A DNA stretch of 64,000 bases from Marinomonas pollencensis (GTDB taxonomy: Bacteria > Pseudomonadota > Gammaproteobacteria > Pseudomonadales > Marinomonadaceae), in the NCBI RefSeq assembly GCF_003387375.1, contig NZ_QUNG01000005.1, positions 1 to 64,000 on the forward strand, written 5' to 3'. The notes below the pieces were generated by a model. The model made no database searches. It was not told the DNA's origin and worked only from the letters and a program-made list of their open reading frames with translations. Positions 42,006-51,177 of the stretch are shown piece by piece. Both the position numbers and the translations under genes were made by a program. Position 1 is the first letter of the stretch, and each line of letters starts with the position of its first letter.

Positions 42006-43994
42006 CTATTTGAGCTTCCCGTATTTGTACACTGTATTACGGCTCACACCTGCTACTTTGGCGGTTTGTGAGACATTTCCTTTGTATTCATTTAATAACC
42101 GAGGAATCAGATCCTCTAACGGCTCATTCGTTCCATCTGCTGGGTTTTCCAGTGCGGTGTCTGCTGAACGCTTGTGATGCAGGTCTTCAAAGAAATCGTC
42201 CGGTAAATGCCATTCCTCCAGTACTTCTTCATCTGCCATTGCCATTCCCACTTTTAAGACATGGGCGAGCTGACGCATATTGCCAGGCCAAGGGTGTTGT
42301 ACTAACAGAGCTAACATAGCCTTCGATAGCTCAGGGCCTGGTTCTTCTTGACGTAAACGCTGATGCAAATATTGAATCAATTTGGCCTTATCTTTGCGCT
42401 GACGTAATGGCGGCAATTCAATGTTCAAACCTGATATCCGATAATATAAATCCTGTCGAAATCGCCCCGCGTCGACTTCTTTTTTAAGCGCCCGATTAGT
42501 TGCAGAAACCAGTTTAATATCAACCGGATAGGTCTCTGTAGAGCCTAATGGGGTGACCACTCGCTCCTGCAGCACGCGCAGCAATCTCGACTGCACCGCC
42601 ATTGGCATTTCACCAATTTCATCCAAAAACAATGTGCCAAGATGGGCACGTCGAATCAGCCCAATAGAGCCTTTATTTTGTGCCCCAGTAAATGCACCTT
42701 TTTCGTAACCAAATAGTTCAGACTCAACCAACTCAGAAGGAATAGCAGCGCAATTTACCGCCACCAGCATATTGCTCGCTCGTGAACTATGGTAATGCAA
42801 ACTGCGTACAAAAATTTCCTTCCCAGCACCGGTTTCCCCATGAATAAGAATCGGAATATCCTTTTCCATGATCTTATGGGCTTGTCGGACCAGACGCTCT
42901 ACTTGCTCGTCTCCATGCTGTAACTCGTCTAGAGGAATCACATTGTCAGGAATCGTCTTATTCACCTTTTCAGAAATTTTAGTATTTTCTTTCAATGAGT
43001 TAGATGGTGGCACATAGTCCGCACGCTGGCGAAAATCTGGCACCCGCATGATTTGTTGTAGCGGCGGAATCACTTTGACATAAAATTGATAACGCCCTAA
43101 TGCTCGTAGCTTAATCGGCATGCTTGGGGGGTGATGACGTATCTCGCGCATTTCGATATCAAATACTTGGTTGATATTTAACAGCGCCAAATCTCTGGCT
43201 AAGACAACTTCTGCGCGACGGTTAGCCGACACCACAGTGCCACTTTCGTCCAATACCAAAATACCCGACCAATGACTGTCTAAACTGACCACATTAGTGT
43301 TAAAACTCAGAATAAAATGATCCTGTTGAAAGGCCGAAAATATCAACCTGTTTTCCACACTGAGTGACATCAGCTTGACCATGCCAAAGGTATGATCTTG
43401 GGGCAGATAAGCGTCGGAAGAAATGTCCAATACGCCCACTAAATCGTTTTTCGTGTTGTAGATTGGCGAGGCGGAACCCACCATAAACCGGTTGGCCCGT
43501 AAATAATGCTCATCACGACCAACTTGTATCGCTTCACCTGTGGTCAATGCGGTGCCTATCGCATTGGTGCCTACTCCCATTTCGGTCCATTGATTGCCAC
43601 CGATTAAGCCGTGATCAGCTGCACGGCCAAAACGCGGCTGCCCCCAAGTATTGAGCACATGGCCTTGGCGGTCTGCGAGCACAATCATACACGCCGAGTT
43701 ACTTAAAATGTTCTCGTAATAAGGCAAGACTTCATTTTCGGTGGTTTCCAATAAACTCCGATGCTGATCCATCAGATCATTCAGTGAACCTTTCGGCAGG
43801 GTTGCAAAATCAGGCCGGCTATTGTGATCCAAGCCAAATTGCTCACACCGATACCAAGAGTCTTGTATACGCTCTTTATGACTTTGTTTTTGCTCATCAA
43901 GCGGCTTGACCACCTTATTGTCTAAGGCGCTCTTTGACTGTTGTTTTTGTTGTTCCTTGTTGTCCACCACAGGCTCCAAAGCATATTCAAGCAA
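42006..43994 (-). CDS. Sigma-54-dependent activator, AcoR-like
   Basis: An enhancer-binding protein of 662 residues. It has a GAF domain (about 85-225), a PAS-like part (about 240-320), and the AAA+ domain with Walker A G-E-T-G-A-G-K-E (386-393), the sigma-54 loop G-A-F-T-G-A (433-438) and Walker B L-F-L-D-E (455-459). A C-terminal Fis-type HTH ends it (V-S-Q-T-A-K-V-A-G-V-S-R-N-T-V-Y). The layout is that of AcoR-type activators sensing small alcohols, ketones or aldehydes. Start is TTG at 43994; no ATG occurs in frame until about residue 75. It is divergent from the ABC operon, which has a good -24/-12 site. Confidence 0.9.
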   Translation of the reverse strand: MLEYALEPVVDNKEQQKQQSKSALDNKVVKPLDEQKQSHKERIQDSWYRCEQFGLDHNSRPDFATLPKGSLNDLMDQHRSLLETTENEVLPYYENILSNSACMIVLADRQGHVLNTWGQPRFGRAADHGLIGGNQWTEMGVGTNAIGTALTTGEAIQVGRDEHYLRANRFMVGSASPIYNTKNDLVGVLDISSDAYLPQDHTFGMVKLMSLSVENRLIFSAFQQDHFILSFNTNVVSLDSHWSGILVLDESGTVVSANRRAEVVLARDLALLNINQVFDIEMREIRHHPPSMPIKLRALGRYQFYVKVIPPLQQIMRVPDFRQRADYVPPSNSLKENTKISEKVNKTIPDNVIPLDELQHGDEQVERLVRQAHKIMEKDIPILIHGETGAGKEIFVRSLHYHSSRASNMLVAVNCAAIPSELVESELFGYEKGAFTGAQNKGSIGLIRRAHLGTLFLDEIGEMPMAVQSRLLRVLQERVVTPLGSTETYPVDIKLVSATNRALKKEVDAGRFRQDLYYRISGLNIELPPLRQRKDKAKLIQYLHQRLRQEEPGPELSKAMLALLVQHPWPGNMRQLAHVLKVGMAMADEEVLEEWHLPDDFFEDLHHKRSADTALENPADGTNEPLEDLIPRLLNEYKGNVSQTAKVAGVSRNTVYKYGKLK

Positions 43995-44110
43995 GAAATT
44001 AAGTCCCCACTTGATAATCCGTCTGACACTTTTATCACACTAAAATACGTCTTTATAAAACCGCACATTGTGCATTAAGTGTTCATTATTTTTACCCACT
44101 GTAAACACTT

Positions 44111-44127
44111 TGAACAGTCATGAACAG
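44111..44127 (+). promoter_or_regulatory. Upstream cluster of TGAACAG repeats
   Basis: Two direct copies of TGAACAG start at 44111 and 44121, one helical turn apart, about 105 bases upstream of the -24/-12 promoter. This is a usual distance for a sigma-54 activator site, so it is a candidate binding site for the divergent AcoR-like protein. Confidence 0.5.
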
Positions 44128-44227
44128 TTATTTTTCGCAACAGAACACTTTGATTTTTTTCGAACATATTTAAATTTATTCAACATTATCAACTAGATAA
44201 ACAAAACAAAGAGGTATTTAAAAATCA

Positions 44228-44243
44228 TGGCATGGGATTTGTA
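44228..44243 (+). promoter_or_regulatory. Sigma-54 (-24/-12) promoter of the ABC operon
   Basis: TGGCATGGGATTTGTA matches the consensus TGGCAC-N5-TTGCA, with correct spacing and both GG and TG conserved, one mismatch in each element. It lies about 160 bases before the first ATPase gene and is divergent from a sigma-54 activator gene, which makes the assignment convincing. Confidence 0.75.
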
Positions 44244-44277
44244 AGAAGAGACTAACGATGTGATGTTCGGTTTTGCA

Positions 44278-44305
44278 CCTGTTCATTTTGTTAACACTGA
44301 ACAGG
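44278..44305. repeat. 8-bp inverted repeat with TGAACAG motifs
   Basis: CCTGTTCA and TGAACAGG form a perfect inverted repeat around 12 bases, and another TGAACAG follows directly at 44307-44313. It lies 35 bases downstream of the sigma-54 promoter, so it may be a second regulator site in the leader. Confidence 0.6.
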
Positions 44306-44402
44306 TTGAACAGTCTGTATTTTTCAGCGCAGAAAAAACCTGCAATCACACCAGAACATAAAGCGATATAACAAACAACAATAACAAAAAAGGGTACCTA
44401 CA

Positions 44403-45488
44403 ATGTCTTTGACGCTGCAAAATGTGTCACGCGTTGTTGACGGTGAAACTTGGATCGATAACGTCGACTTGACGCTTGAGCCAGGCTCCTTCAACGTTCT
44501 GCTTGGCCGAACACTGTCAGGTAAGACAACGCTGATGCGATTGATGGCGGGTCTTGATAGACCCAGCACAGGAAAAATTCTGATGAATGGCGTCGATGTG
44601 ACCGGCATGGCAGTGCGTGAGCGCAATATCTCCATGGTCTATCAGCAGTTCATCAATTATCCCAACCTCTCCGTCTACGAAAACATCGCGTCGCCACTAC
44701 GGTTGGCCAAAATCGACAAGGCAGAAATCGACAAGCGCGTTCGTGAAACTGCCGAAATGCTGCGTATCGATGAATTCCTAGATCGCTTACCGCTACAACT
44801 TTCTGGTGGCCAACAACAACGTACCGCCATGGCGCGTGCTCTGGTGAAAGACTCACAAATCATTCTGTTTGACGAACCTCTGGTTAACCTAGATTACAAA
44901 TTACGCGAAGAATTACGCCAAGAGCTGCGCGCCTTATTTAAAGCCCGCAATTGCATCGCCGTTTACGCTACCACCGAGCCCAATGAAGCGTTAGCTCTGG
45001 GTGGTAACACAGCCGTCATGCACGAAGGCAAACTATTACAAATGGGGCCAACCGCCGAGGTTTACCACCAGCCAAAAGACATCATTACCGCCGAGATGTT
45101 CTCTGAACCACCGATCAATGTCGTCCCTGGCCGCGTCAGTGATAATGAAGTCACCTTTGATGAAACCGTTCATTTCCAACTTAACAGTGATTTGCGCGCA
45201 CTCACTCCAGGGGCCTATCAGTTTGGTGTGCGCGCCTCACACATCGGCTTAGTACCCCATTCTGACGACGATTTAGAGCTACCGGTTAAGGTCGACTTGG
45301 CCGAAATCAGTGGCTCCGAAACCTTCTTACACGTTCACAACCCACACTTTGATCTGGTGCTCCATTTATCTGGTGTACACGAATACCAAGTTGATCAAGA
45401 GATCAAGGTGTACTTCCCCACGCACAAACTCTATGCCTTCGATAGCCAAGGCATGATGGTGCATTCACCAGCGCGAATGAGGGATTAA
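44403..45488 (+). CDS. glpS: ABC transporter ATPase, GlpS-like
   Basis: A UgpC/MalK-type ATPase of 361 residues. Walker A G-R-T-L-S-G-K-T (35-42), signature L-S-G-G-Q (133-137), Walker B I-L-F-D-E (154-158), then a C-terminal TOBE-like domain. The switch histidine is missing: Y-A-T-T-E-P has T191 where H is expected. The order of genes (two ATPases, two permeases, a DUF2160 protein, a binding protein) is that of the glpSTPQV glycerol uptake operon of rhizobia. Glycerol or a similar polyol is the likely substrate. A sigma-54 promoter lies upstream. Confidence 0.85.
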   Translation: MSLTLQNVSRVVDGETWIDNVDLTLEPGSFNVLLGRTLSGKTTLMRLMAGLDRPSTGKILMNGVDVTGMAVRERNISMVYQQFINYPNLSVYENIASPLRLAKIDKAEIDKRVRETAEMLRIDEFLDRLPLQLSGGQQQRTAMARALVKDSQIILFDEPLVNLDYKLREELRQELRALFKARNCIAVYATTEPNEALALGGNTAVMHEGKLLQMGPTAEVYHQPKDIITAEMFSEPPINVVPGRVSDNEVTFDETVHFQLNSDLRALTPGAYQFGVRASHIGLVPHSDDDLELPVKVDLAEISGSETFLHVHNPHFDLVLHLSGVHEYQVDQEIKVYFPTHKLYAFDSQGMMVHSPARMRD

Positions 45489-45492
45489 GATT

Positions 45493-46647
45493 ATGGCTGA
45501 AATCACACTCAATGCACTCGCTCACAGCTACAGCGAGAACCCAAGCAAAGCAGAAGACTACGCCATTCGCGAAATGTCTCACGTCTGGGAACAAGGGGGC
45601 GCCTTTGCGCTGCTTGGCCCATCTGGCTGTGGTAAATCCACCTTGCTGAATATAATTTCTGGCTTACTAGAGCCATCCGATGGTGAGGTGTTATTTGACG
45701 GCAAACGGGTCAATGAACTGAAACCAGAAGAACGCAATATTGCTCAGGTATTCCAGTTTCCCGTGGTGTACGACACCATGACTGTGTTCGACAATCTCGC
45801 CTTTCCGCTACGAAATATTGGTGTGCCAGAGCATAAAGTCACCTCAAAAGTTCATGAAGTTGCTGAGATCCTAGAGCTGTCTGACCAACTGAAACGCAAA
45901 GCCAAAGGTTTATCTGCGGATCAGAAACAAAAAGTCTCAATGGGGCGTGGTTTAGTCCGTGATGATGTGTCGGCGATTCTATTCGATGAACCCTTAACCG
46001 TGATCGACCCGCAGCTAAAATGGAAACTGCGCCGCAAGCTCAAGCAGATCCATGAGCAATTCAATATCACCATGGTGTATGTCACCCATGACCAATTAGA
46101 AGCCTCTACTTTTGCCGATAAAATTGCCGTTATGTACAACGGCCAAATTGTCCAATTTGGCACTCCTAGAGAATTATTTGAAAACCCAGCTCACACCTTT
46201 GTCGGGTATTTCATTGGTAGCCCAGGGATGAACTTCTTTGACGCGCACCTCACTCCCGACAGCCAAGGAAACCCTAGATTGATGTTTGGTGATCTCCAAA
46301 TTTCGATTCGAGATGACGTATTACTTGCGCTCAAAAACATGGATGCCGCTAAAGTGACGCTGGGCATTCGCCCTGAATTTGTTCACGTTTGGGATGGCAA
46401 AAACGACGACGCCTATCAAGTGGAAGTCGATTATGTAGAGGACCTAGGAACATACAAAATACTGTCCTTCCTATTTAATGGCCAGATGATGAAAGCACGT
46501 CTGAGTGAAGACCAAAAAGTCCCCTCTGGGCAGGTCTTCGTCAGCTTTCCAGAACAGTGGACCAAGGTCTATGTGAATGAGTATTTGGTCGACCCCAATG
46601 GCCCCATGTCAGTCACGGTTGATCAGGAGGTAGAGCATGCAAACTAA
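45493..46647 (+). CDS. glpT: ABC transporter ATPase, GlpT-like
   Basis: The second ATPase, 384 residues. Walker A G-P-S-G-C-G-K-S-T (42-50), Walker B I-L-F-D-E (162-166) and the switch histidine H199 (V-T-H-D-Q) are present, but the signature is degenerate, L-S-A-D-Q (140-144). It therefore complements the first ATPase. Starts 4 bases after glpS and overlaps the first permease gene by 11 bases. The name follows the rhizobial operon and not the E. coli glycerol-3-phosphate antiporter GlpT. Confidence 0.85.
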   Translation: MAEITLNALAHSYSENPSKAEDYAIREMSHVWEQGGAFALLGPSGCGKSTLLNIISGLLEPSDGEVLFDGKRVNELKPEERNIAQVFQFPVVYDTMTVFDNLAFPLRNIGVPEHKVTSKVHEVAEILELSDQLKRKAKGLSADQKQKVSMGRGLVRDDVSAILFDEPLTVIDPQLKWKLRRKLKQIHEQFNITMVYVTHDQLEASTFADKIAVMYNGQIVQFGTPRELFENPAHTFVGYFIGSPGMNFFDAHLTPDSQGNPRLMFGDLQISIRDDVLLALKNMDAAKVTLGIRPEFVHVWDGKNDDAYQVEVDYVEDLGTYKILSFLFNGQMMKARLSEDQKVPSGQVFVSFPEQWTKVYVNEYLVDPNGPMSVTVDQEVEHAN

Positions 46648-47506
46648 AGTCGAAAACAACAAGGCCTGGTTCCTTGTCTTACCGGTTTTTATCATTGTCG
46701 CCTTTTCCGCCATCATCCCTTTAATGACGGTGGTGAACTATTCGGTACAAGATATTTTTGATCAAAACACCAGCTATTTTGTGGGGGCAGAATGGTTCAA
46801 GCAAGTGATGCTAGACAGTCGTTTGCATGATGCCTTGATTCGCCAGTTTCTGTTTTCATTGACGATTTTGTTGATTGAGATTCCGTTGGGCATTGGCGTT
46901 GCCTTGATGATGCCAACCAAAGGGAAAAGTGCTTCTCTGTGCTTAATTCTGGTGGCGATTCCCTTGCTCATTCCTTGGAACGTAGTCGGTACTATCTGGC
47001 AAATTTTTGGCCGCGAAGACATCGGCTTATTCGGTGCGTTCATGAGCACCATAGGTGTCGATTATAACTACGCGTCTGACCCTTTTGATGCTTGGGCAAC
47101 CGTGGTCTTAATGGATGTTTGGCACTGGACTCCGCTGGTCGCCTTGTTGTGCTATTCCGGACTTCGAGCGATTCCAGAAGTTTACTATCAAGCGGCACGT
47201 ATCGACCAAGCGTCGCGCTGGGCAGTGTTTCGCTATATCCAGCTGCCGAAACTCACCAACGTCCTGATTATCGGTGTGTTATTGCGCTTTATGGATTCCT
47301 TCATGATTTACACCGAACCTTTTGTGCTCACTGGTGGCGGCCCGGGTAGCTCGACGACCTTCTTAAGCCAAGCCTTAGTACAACAAGCCATTGGCCAATT
47401 TGACCTAGGCCCAGCGGCGGCGTTCTCTTTGGTGTATTTCCTTATCATCTTGTTGGTGTGTTGGGTGTTCTACACCACCATCATGAACATGCAAAAAGAC
47501 AAGTAG
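46637..47506 (+). CDS. glpP: ABC transporter permease, GlpP-like
   Basis: A MalF/UgpA-type inner-membrane permease of 289 residues with six TM helices. The first helix is W-F-L-V-L-P-V-F-I-I-V-A-F. The cytosolic EAA loop reads Y-Y-Q-A-A-R-I-D-Q-A-S-R-W-A-V-F-R-Y, the coupling site for the ATPases. GAGG-like sequence before its ATG lies within the end of glpT. Works with the next permease. Confidence 0.88.
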   Translation: MQTKVENNKAWFLVLPVFIIVAFSAIIPLMTVVNYSVQDIFDQNTSYFVGAEWFKQVMLDSRLHDALIRQFLFSLTILLIEIPLGIGVALMMPTKGKSASLCLILVAIPLLIPWNVVGTIWQIFGREDIGLFGAFMSTIGVDYNYASDPFDAWATVVLMDVWHWTPLVALLCYSGLRAIPEVYYQAARIDQASRWAVFRYIQLPKLTNVLIIGVLLRFMDSFMIYTEPFVLTGGGPGSSTTFLSQALVQQAIGQFDLGPAAAFSLVYFLIILLVCWVFYTTIMNMQKDK

Positions 47507-47515
47507 GAGCGGATC

Positions 47516-48427
47516 ATGACGCAATCATCTACGACACACGACAGCAAACCGTCCGCCGCAAAATACGGCACTGCCGAGACTATACAAGCGCCGGTATACA
47601 GCCATGCAGAGCGCAAGGCCCGCAACGCAACACGCCGCAGCCGCCTAGGCATGGTGCTGTATTTAGTCTTGTTGCTGCTGCCTATTTACTGGCTGCTCAA
47701 TATGTCCTTTAAAACGAACACCGAGATCCTCAGTGGTTTGTCTTTCTTCCCTGAGAATTTCACCTTGGAAAACTACGCTAAGATCTTTGGCGACCCAACC
47801 TGGTACATGGGCTATATCAACTCCACATTATATGTGGTGATGAACATGGTGATCAGCTTGTTAGTGGCCTTGCCAGCGGCTTACGCCTTTAGCCGTTACC
47901 GCTTTGTGGGTGATAAACACATGTTTTTCTGGTTGTTGTCGAACCGTATGGCGCCACCAGCTGTGTTCTTATTGCCTTTCTTCCAGCTCTACTCATCTGT
48001 CGGCTTGTTTGATACTCACATTGCCGTGGCGCTGGCGCATTGTTTGTTCAACGTGCCACTGGCGGTTTGGATATTAGAAGGCTTTATGAGTGGGGTGCCT
48101 CGCGAAATAGACGAAACCGCCTATATTGATGGCTACAGCTTTCCGAAGTTCTTTGTGCGCATCTTCATTCCGTTGATTCGCTCAGGGATAGGTGTAACGG
48201 CGTTTTTCTGTTTTATGTTTTCTTGGGTCGAATTACTACTAGCGCGGACCTTAACCTCAGTCGAGGCAAAACCGATTGCCGCTATTATGACGCGTACCGT
48301 TTCCGCGTCAGGGATGGACTGGGGGCTCCTCGCCGCCGCGGGTGTGCTCACCATCATCCCAGGCATGCTGGTCATTTACTTTGTTCGTAACCATGTGGCG
48401 AAGGGCTTTGCCCTTGGCCGAGTGTAA
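47516..48427 (+). CDS. glpQ: ABC transporter permease, GlpQ-like
   Basis: A MalG/UgpE-type permease of 303 residues with six TM helices after a soluble stretch of about 45 residues. The EAA loop is P-R-E-I-D-E-T-A-Y-I-D-G-Y-S-F-P-K-F-F. GGAG lies before the ATG, 9 bases after the stop of the first permease. Partner of the GlpP-like subunit. Confidence 0.88.
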   Translation: MTQSSTTHDSKPSAAKYGTAETIQAPVYSHAERKARNATRRSRLGMVLYLVLLLLPIYWLLNMSFKTNTEILSGLSFFPENFTLENYAKIFGDPTWYMGYINSTLYVVMNMVISLLVALPAAYAFSRYRFVGDKHMFFWLLSNRMAPPAVFLLPFFQLYSSVGLFDTHIAVALAHCLFNVPLAVWILEGFMSGVPREIDETAYIDGYSFPKFFVRIFIPLIRSGIGVTAFFCFMFSWVELLLARTLTSVEAKPIAAIMTRTVSASGMDWGLLAAAGVLTIIPGMLVIYFVRNHVAKGFALGRV

Positions 48428-48438
48428 GGAGAATTATT

Positions 48439-48711
48439 ATGGCTTGGATGTCTTGGACATTACCAACCGCGCTCTTTTTTATTGGCATTGGGGTCATCCT
48501 AGTGGGCATGACCGCGTGGCAAATTGCATCTCCTTGTGTGGAACGTCGAGGCTTTTTACCACTTGATACCACACGCGGTGATCGTTTGTTTATTGGCCTG
48601 CTTAGCAGTGCCTTTATTCACTTGGCATTCGTTGCACTAACGGATGCAAACCTTATGGTGGCGACTGTTCTTTGCGCTATTTGGATGATTATCCTAATGC
48701 GCTGGGGCTAA
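48439..48711 (+). CDS. DUF2160 small membrane protein
   Basis: A protein of 90 residues with two or three TM segments (A-L-F-F-I-G-I-G-V-I-L-V, then I-H-L-A-F-V-A-L and V-L-C-A-I-W-M-I-I-L). The middle P-C-V-E-R-R-G-F-L-P-L-D-T-T-R-G-D-R-L-F is the family signature. DUF2160 members are a constant part of glpSTPQV-like operons, between the permeases and the binding protein. The function is unknown; it may stabilise the permease. GGAG precedes the start. Confidence 0.88.
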   Translation: MAWMSWTLPTALFFIGIGVILVGMTAWQIASPCVERRGFLPLDTTRGDRLFIGLLSSAFIHLAFVALTDANLMVATVLCAIWMIILMRWG

Positions 48712-48779
48712 ACCATCCGTTCGACCAGGACGATACGGCACGGATGCCATCAGGAAATTAAACTATGTTGAGGTACATC

Positions 48780-50507
48780 ATGCACTACAATAAGAAAAAA
48801 ATTGCACTGGCAGCCTTACCCATCGCGGTGATGCTTCATTCTGCCTCGCTGTGGGCTGACCAATACTCAGATGCCGCAGAAAAATGGGTAGACAACGAGT
48901 TTACTGTTTCGACGCTCAGCAAACAGCAACAGCTCGAGGAATTGCACTGGTTTACTGAGGCCGCCAAAAGCTTCCGAGGTATGGAGATCAACGTTGCGTC
49001 AGAAACACTGACGACGCACAAATACGAATCTCAAGTATTGGCGAAAGCCTTTACTGAAATTACCGGTATTAAACTTCACCATGACTTGATCCAAGAAGGC
49101 GATGTGATTGAAAAGCTGCAAACGCAAATGCAGTCAGGACGTAACATTTATGACGCCTACATCAATGACTCGGATCTAATTGGTACTCACTTCCGTTACG
49201 GTAAAGTGGTGCCTATTTCCGATATGATGGCCGGTGACGGTAAAGACTACACCTCGCCAACCTTGGATCTAGATGATTTCATTGGATTATCCTTTACCAC
49301 AGGACCGGATGGTAAGTTGTATCAACTTCCTGACCAACAGTTTGCCAACCTTTATTGGTTCCGTGCCGATTGGTTTGCTCGTCCTGATCTAAAAGCAAAA
49401 TTTAAATCCATTTACGGCTACGATTTAGGGGTGCCAGTCAACTGGTCTGCGTACCAAGATATTGCTGAGTTCTTCACCGATAAAGTGAAAAACTTGGATG
49501 GCAAGCGCGTATATGGCCATATGGATTACGGCAAAAAAGACCCTTCACTTGGCTGGCGTTTCACCGATGCTTGGTTCTCTATGGCAGGCGCTGGTGATAA
49601 AGGTTTGCCGAATGGCTTACCGGTAGACGAATGGGGTATCCGTGTTGAAAACTGCCAGCCTGTCGGCTCGAGCGTGTCTCGCGGTGGTGCGACCAATGGC
49701 CCAGCAGCCGTGTATGCGACACAAAAATACGTCGATTGGTTAAGCAGCTACGCGCCACCAGAAGCACAAGGCATGACCTTCTCTGAGTCTGGCCCGGTTC
49801 CTGCTCAAGGTAACGTTGCCCAGCAAATTTTCTGGTACACCGCCTTTACCGCTGACATGACGAAAAAAGGTCTGCCAGTTGTGAATGAAGACGGCACGCC
49901 AAAATGGCGCATGGCTCCATCTCCAGTTGGGCCATACTGGGAACAAGGCATGAAAAAAGGCTATCAGGACGTAGGCTCTTGGACCTTTATGAAGTCGACT
50001 CCAGAAAAGCGCCGTCTTGCGGCTTGGTTGTACGCTCAGTTTACAACCTCTAAAACCGTGTCTTTGAAAAAGACCCTAGTAGGCCTAACACCGATCCGCG
50101 AATCCGACATCAATTCACAAGCGATGACAGACGCGGCGCCAAATCTAGGTGGTTTGGTTGAGTTCTATCGTAGCCCAGCACGTACCGAATGGAGCCCAAC
50201 CGGTACTAACGTGCCAGATTACCCAAAACTGGCGCAACTTTGGTGGCAATATGTGTCGCAAGCCGCTAGTGGTGAAGCCACACCTCAAGAAGCGTTGAAC
50301 GGCCTTGCAGCTGCCCAAGACAAAGTAATGGGTCGCCTAGAGCGCGCTAAAGTACAGCCGAATTGTGGTCCTAAGCTCAACGAACCACGTGATGAGGCTT
50401 ACTGGTTAGCACAACCTGGAGCACCAAAAGCCAAATTAGCGAATGAGAAACCTCAAGGGGTGACCGTCGCTTATGATGAGCTACTAAAATCTTGGCAACA
50501 AAAGTAA
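48780..50507 (+). CDS. glpV: ABC transporter substrate-binding protein, GlpV-like
   Basis: A large extracellular-solute-binding protein of 575 residues. The signal peptide is K-K-K-I-A-L-A-A-L-P-I-A-V-M-L-H-S-A-S-L-W-A, cleaved before D-Q-Y-S-D. Sections such as S-G-R-N-I-Y-D-A-Y-I-N-D-S-D and L-P-D-Q-Q-F-A-N-L-Y-W-F-R match GlpV-type proteins, which bind polyols. The ATG at 48780 has GAGG 7 bases upstream and gives the better signal peptide; 48765 is an alternative. Last gene of the operon. Confidence 0.9.
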   Translation: MHYNKKKIALAALPIAVMLHSASLWADQYSDAAEKWVDNEFTVSTLSKQQQLEELHWFTEAAKSFRGMEINVASETLTTHKYESQVLAKAFTEITGIKLHHDLIQEGDVIEKLQTQMQSGRNIYDAYINDSDLIGTHFRYGKVVPISDMMAGDGKDYTSPTLDLDDFIGLSFTTGPDGKLYQLPDQQFANLYWFRADWFARPDLKAKFKSIYGYDLGVPVNWSAYQDIAEFFTDKVKNLDGKRVYGHMDYGKKDPSLGWRFTDAWFSMAGAGDKGLPNGLPVDEWGIRVENCQPVGSSVSRGGATNGPAAVYATQKYVDWLSSYAPPEAQGMTFSESGPVPAQGNVAQQIFWYTAFTADMTKKGLPVVNEDGTPKWRMAPSPVGPYWEQGMKKGYQDVGSWTFMKSTPEKRRLAAWLYAQFTTSKTVSLKKTLVGLTPIRESDINSQAMTDAAPNLGGLVEFYRSPARTEWSPTGTNVPDYPKLAQLWWQYVSQAASGEATPQEALNGLAAAQDKVMGRLERAKVQPNCGPKLNEPRDEAYWLAQPGAPKAKLANEKPQGVTVAYDELLKSWQQK

Positions 50508-50557
50508 ACCGATGAGATTAGGGGAAAGCCACAGCTAAACTTCCCTTCTCATAATAA

Positions 50558-50592
50558 AAAGGCGTGATTCTGACTATCAGGATCACGCCTTT
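50558..50592 (+). terminator. Terminator after the ABC operon
   Basis: Stem AAAGGCGTGAT/ATCACGCCTTT around a short loop with a small inner stem. An A-run flanks it on the left and T-rich bases on the right, so it may serve both the rightward ABC operon and the leftward lipoprotein gene. Confidence 0.8.
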
Positions 50593-50634
50593 AATTCTTT
50601 TTACGCCGACAAGACGCTAATTTAGTGCACCAAA

Positions 50635-51177
50635 CTAAAGATCGTATTTTCTTTCTAAGTCTTCCACTAGAGACTCACTAATATTTTCCGCATCTATGTG
50701 TTCGTCTTTTTCATCCCATTGATGAATTGCACGTTCGATATTGACGTAAACCGCCTTAAAATAACCGTATAGCGGTGTGTAATTCTTCTGCGTTAACTTT
50801 GCTATTTTTTGATTACCTTGAGAAATAATAACTTGGTGCGATACCAACGGCCGACTCAGGGCTCGACCACCTATTTTATAACGCCGTAAATAATCAATAG
50901 TGATATCTAACTCGGCCACATTAGGGCCCGGCATCGATGCGTAGATACCTGCTTCGACTAGGTTTTTATGGATCGAATAGGCGAAATCTTTGCTCAGTTT
51001 ACTTTCAGAGGCAAATTGTTTACTGCCCGGAATGGCTTCAACCGACTCTGACAAATTGACCGTCAGCTGTTTTATATAAAACGCCTTAATCTGTTCTTTA
51101 TCGGGTGCTTTCTCTACCGAACTGGCACAGCCAACTAATACAAGAGCCACACACCAGATAATATTCCTTAAGCGCAT
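50635..51177 (-). CDS. Hypothetical lipoprotein
   Basis: A protein of 180 residues with a lipoprotein signal: W-C-V-A-L-V-L-V-G-C at residues 8-17, lipobox L-V-G-C. The mature part is charged, with A-E-L-D-I-T-I-D-Y-L-R-R-Y and Y-V-N-I-E-R-A-I-H-Q-W-D-E. I do not recognise a family with certainty; the shape resembles DUF4410-like lipoproteins. Single-gene unit. Confidence 0.6.
   Translation of the reverse strand: MRLRNIIWCVALVLVGCASSVEKAPDKEQIKAFYIKQLTVNLSESVEAIPGSKQFASESKLSKDFAYSIHKNLVEAGIYASMPGPNVAELDITIDYLRRYKIGGRALSRPLVSHQVIISQGNQKIAKLTQKNYTPLYGYFKAVYVNIERAIHQWDEKDEHIDAENISESLVEDLERKYDL

Larger units (their letters stand above)
43995..44402. other. Control region between the activator and the ABC operon
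   Basis: A gene-free stretch of 408 bases holding a sigma-54 promoter (44228-44243) and heptamer TGAACAG repeats in two clusters, at 44111-44127 and 44279-44313, plus further half-sites TGTTCAT at 44080-44086. AT-rich throughout. It likely serves both directions. Confidence 0.7.
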
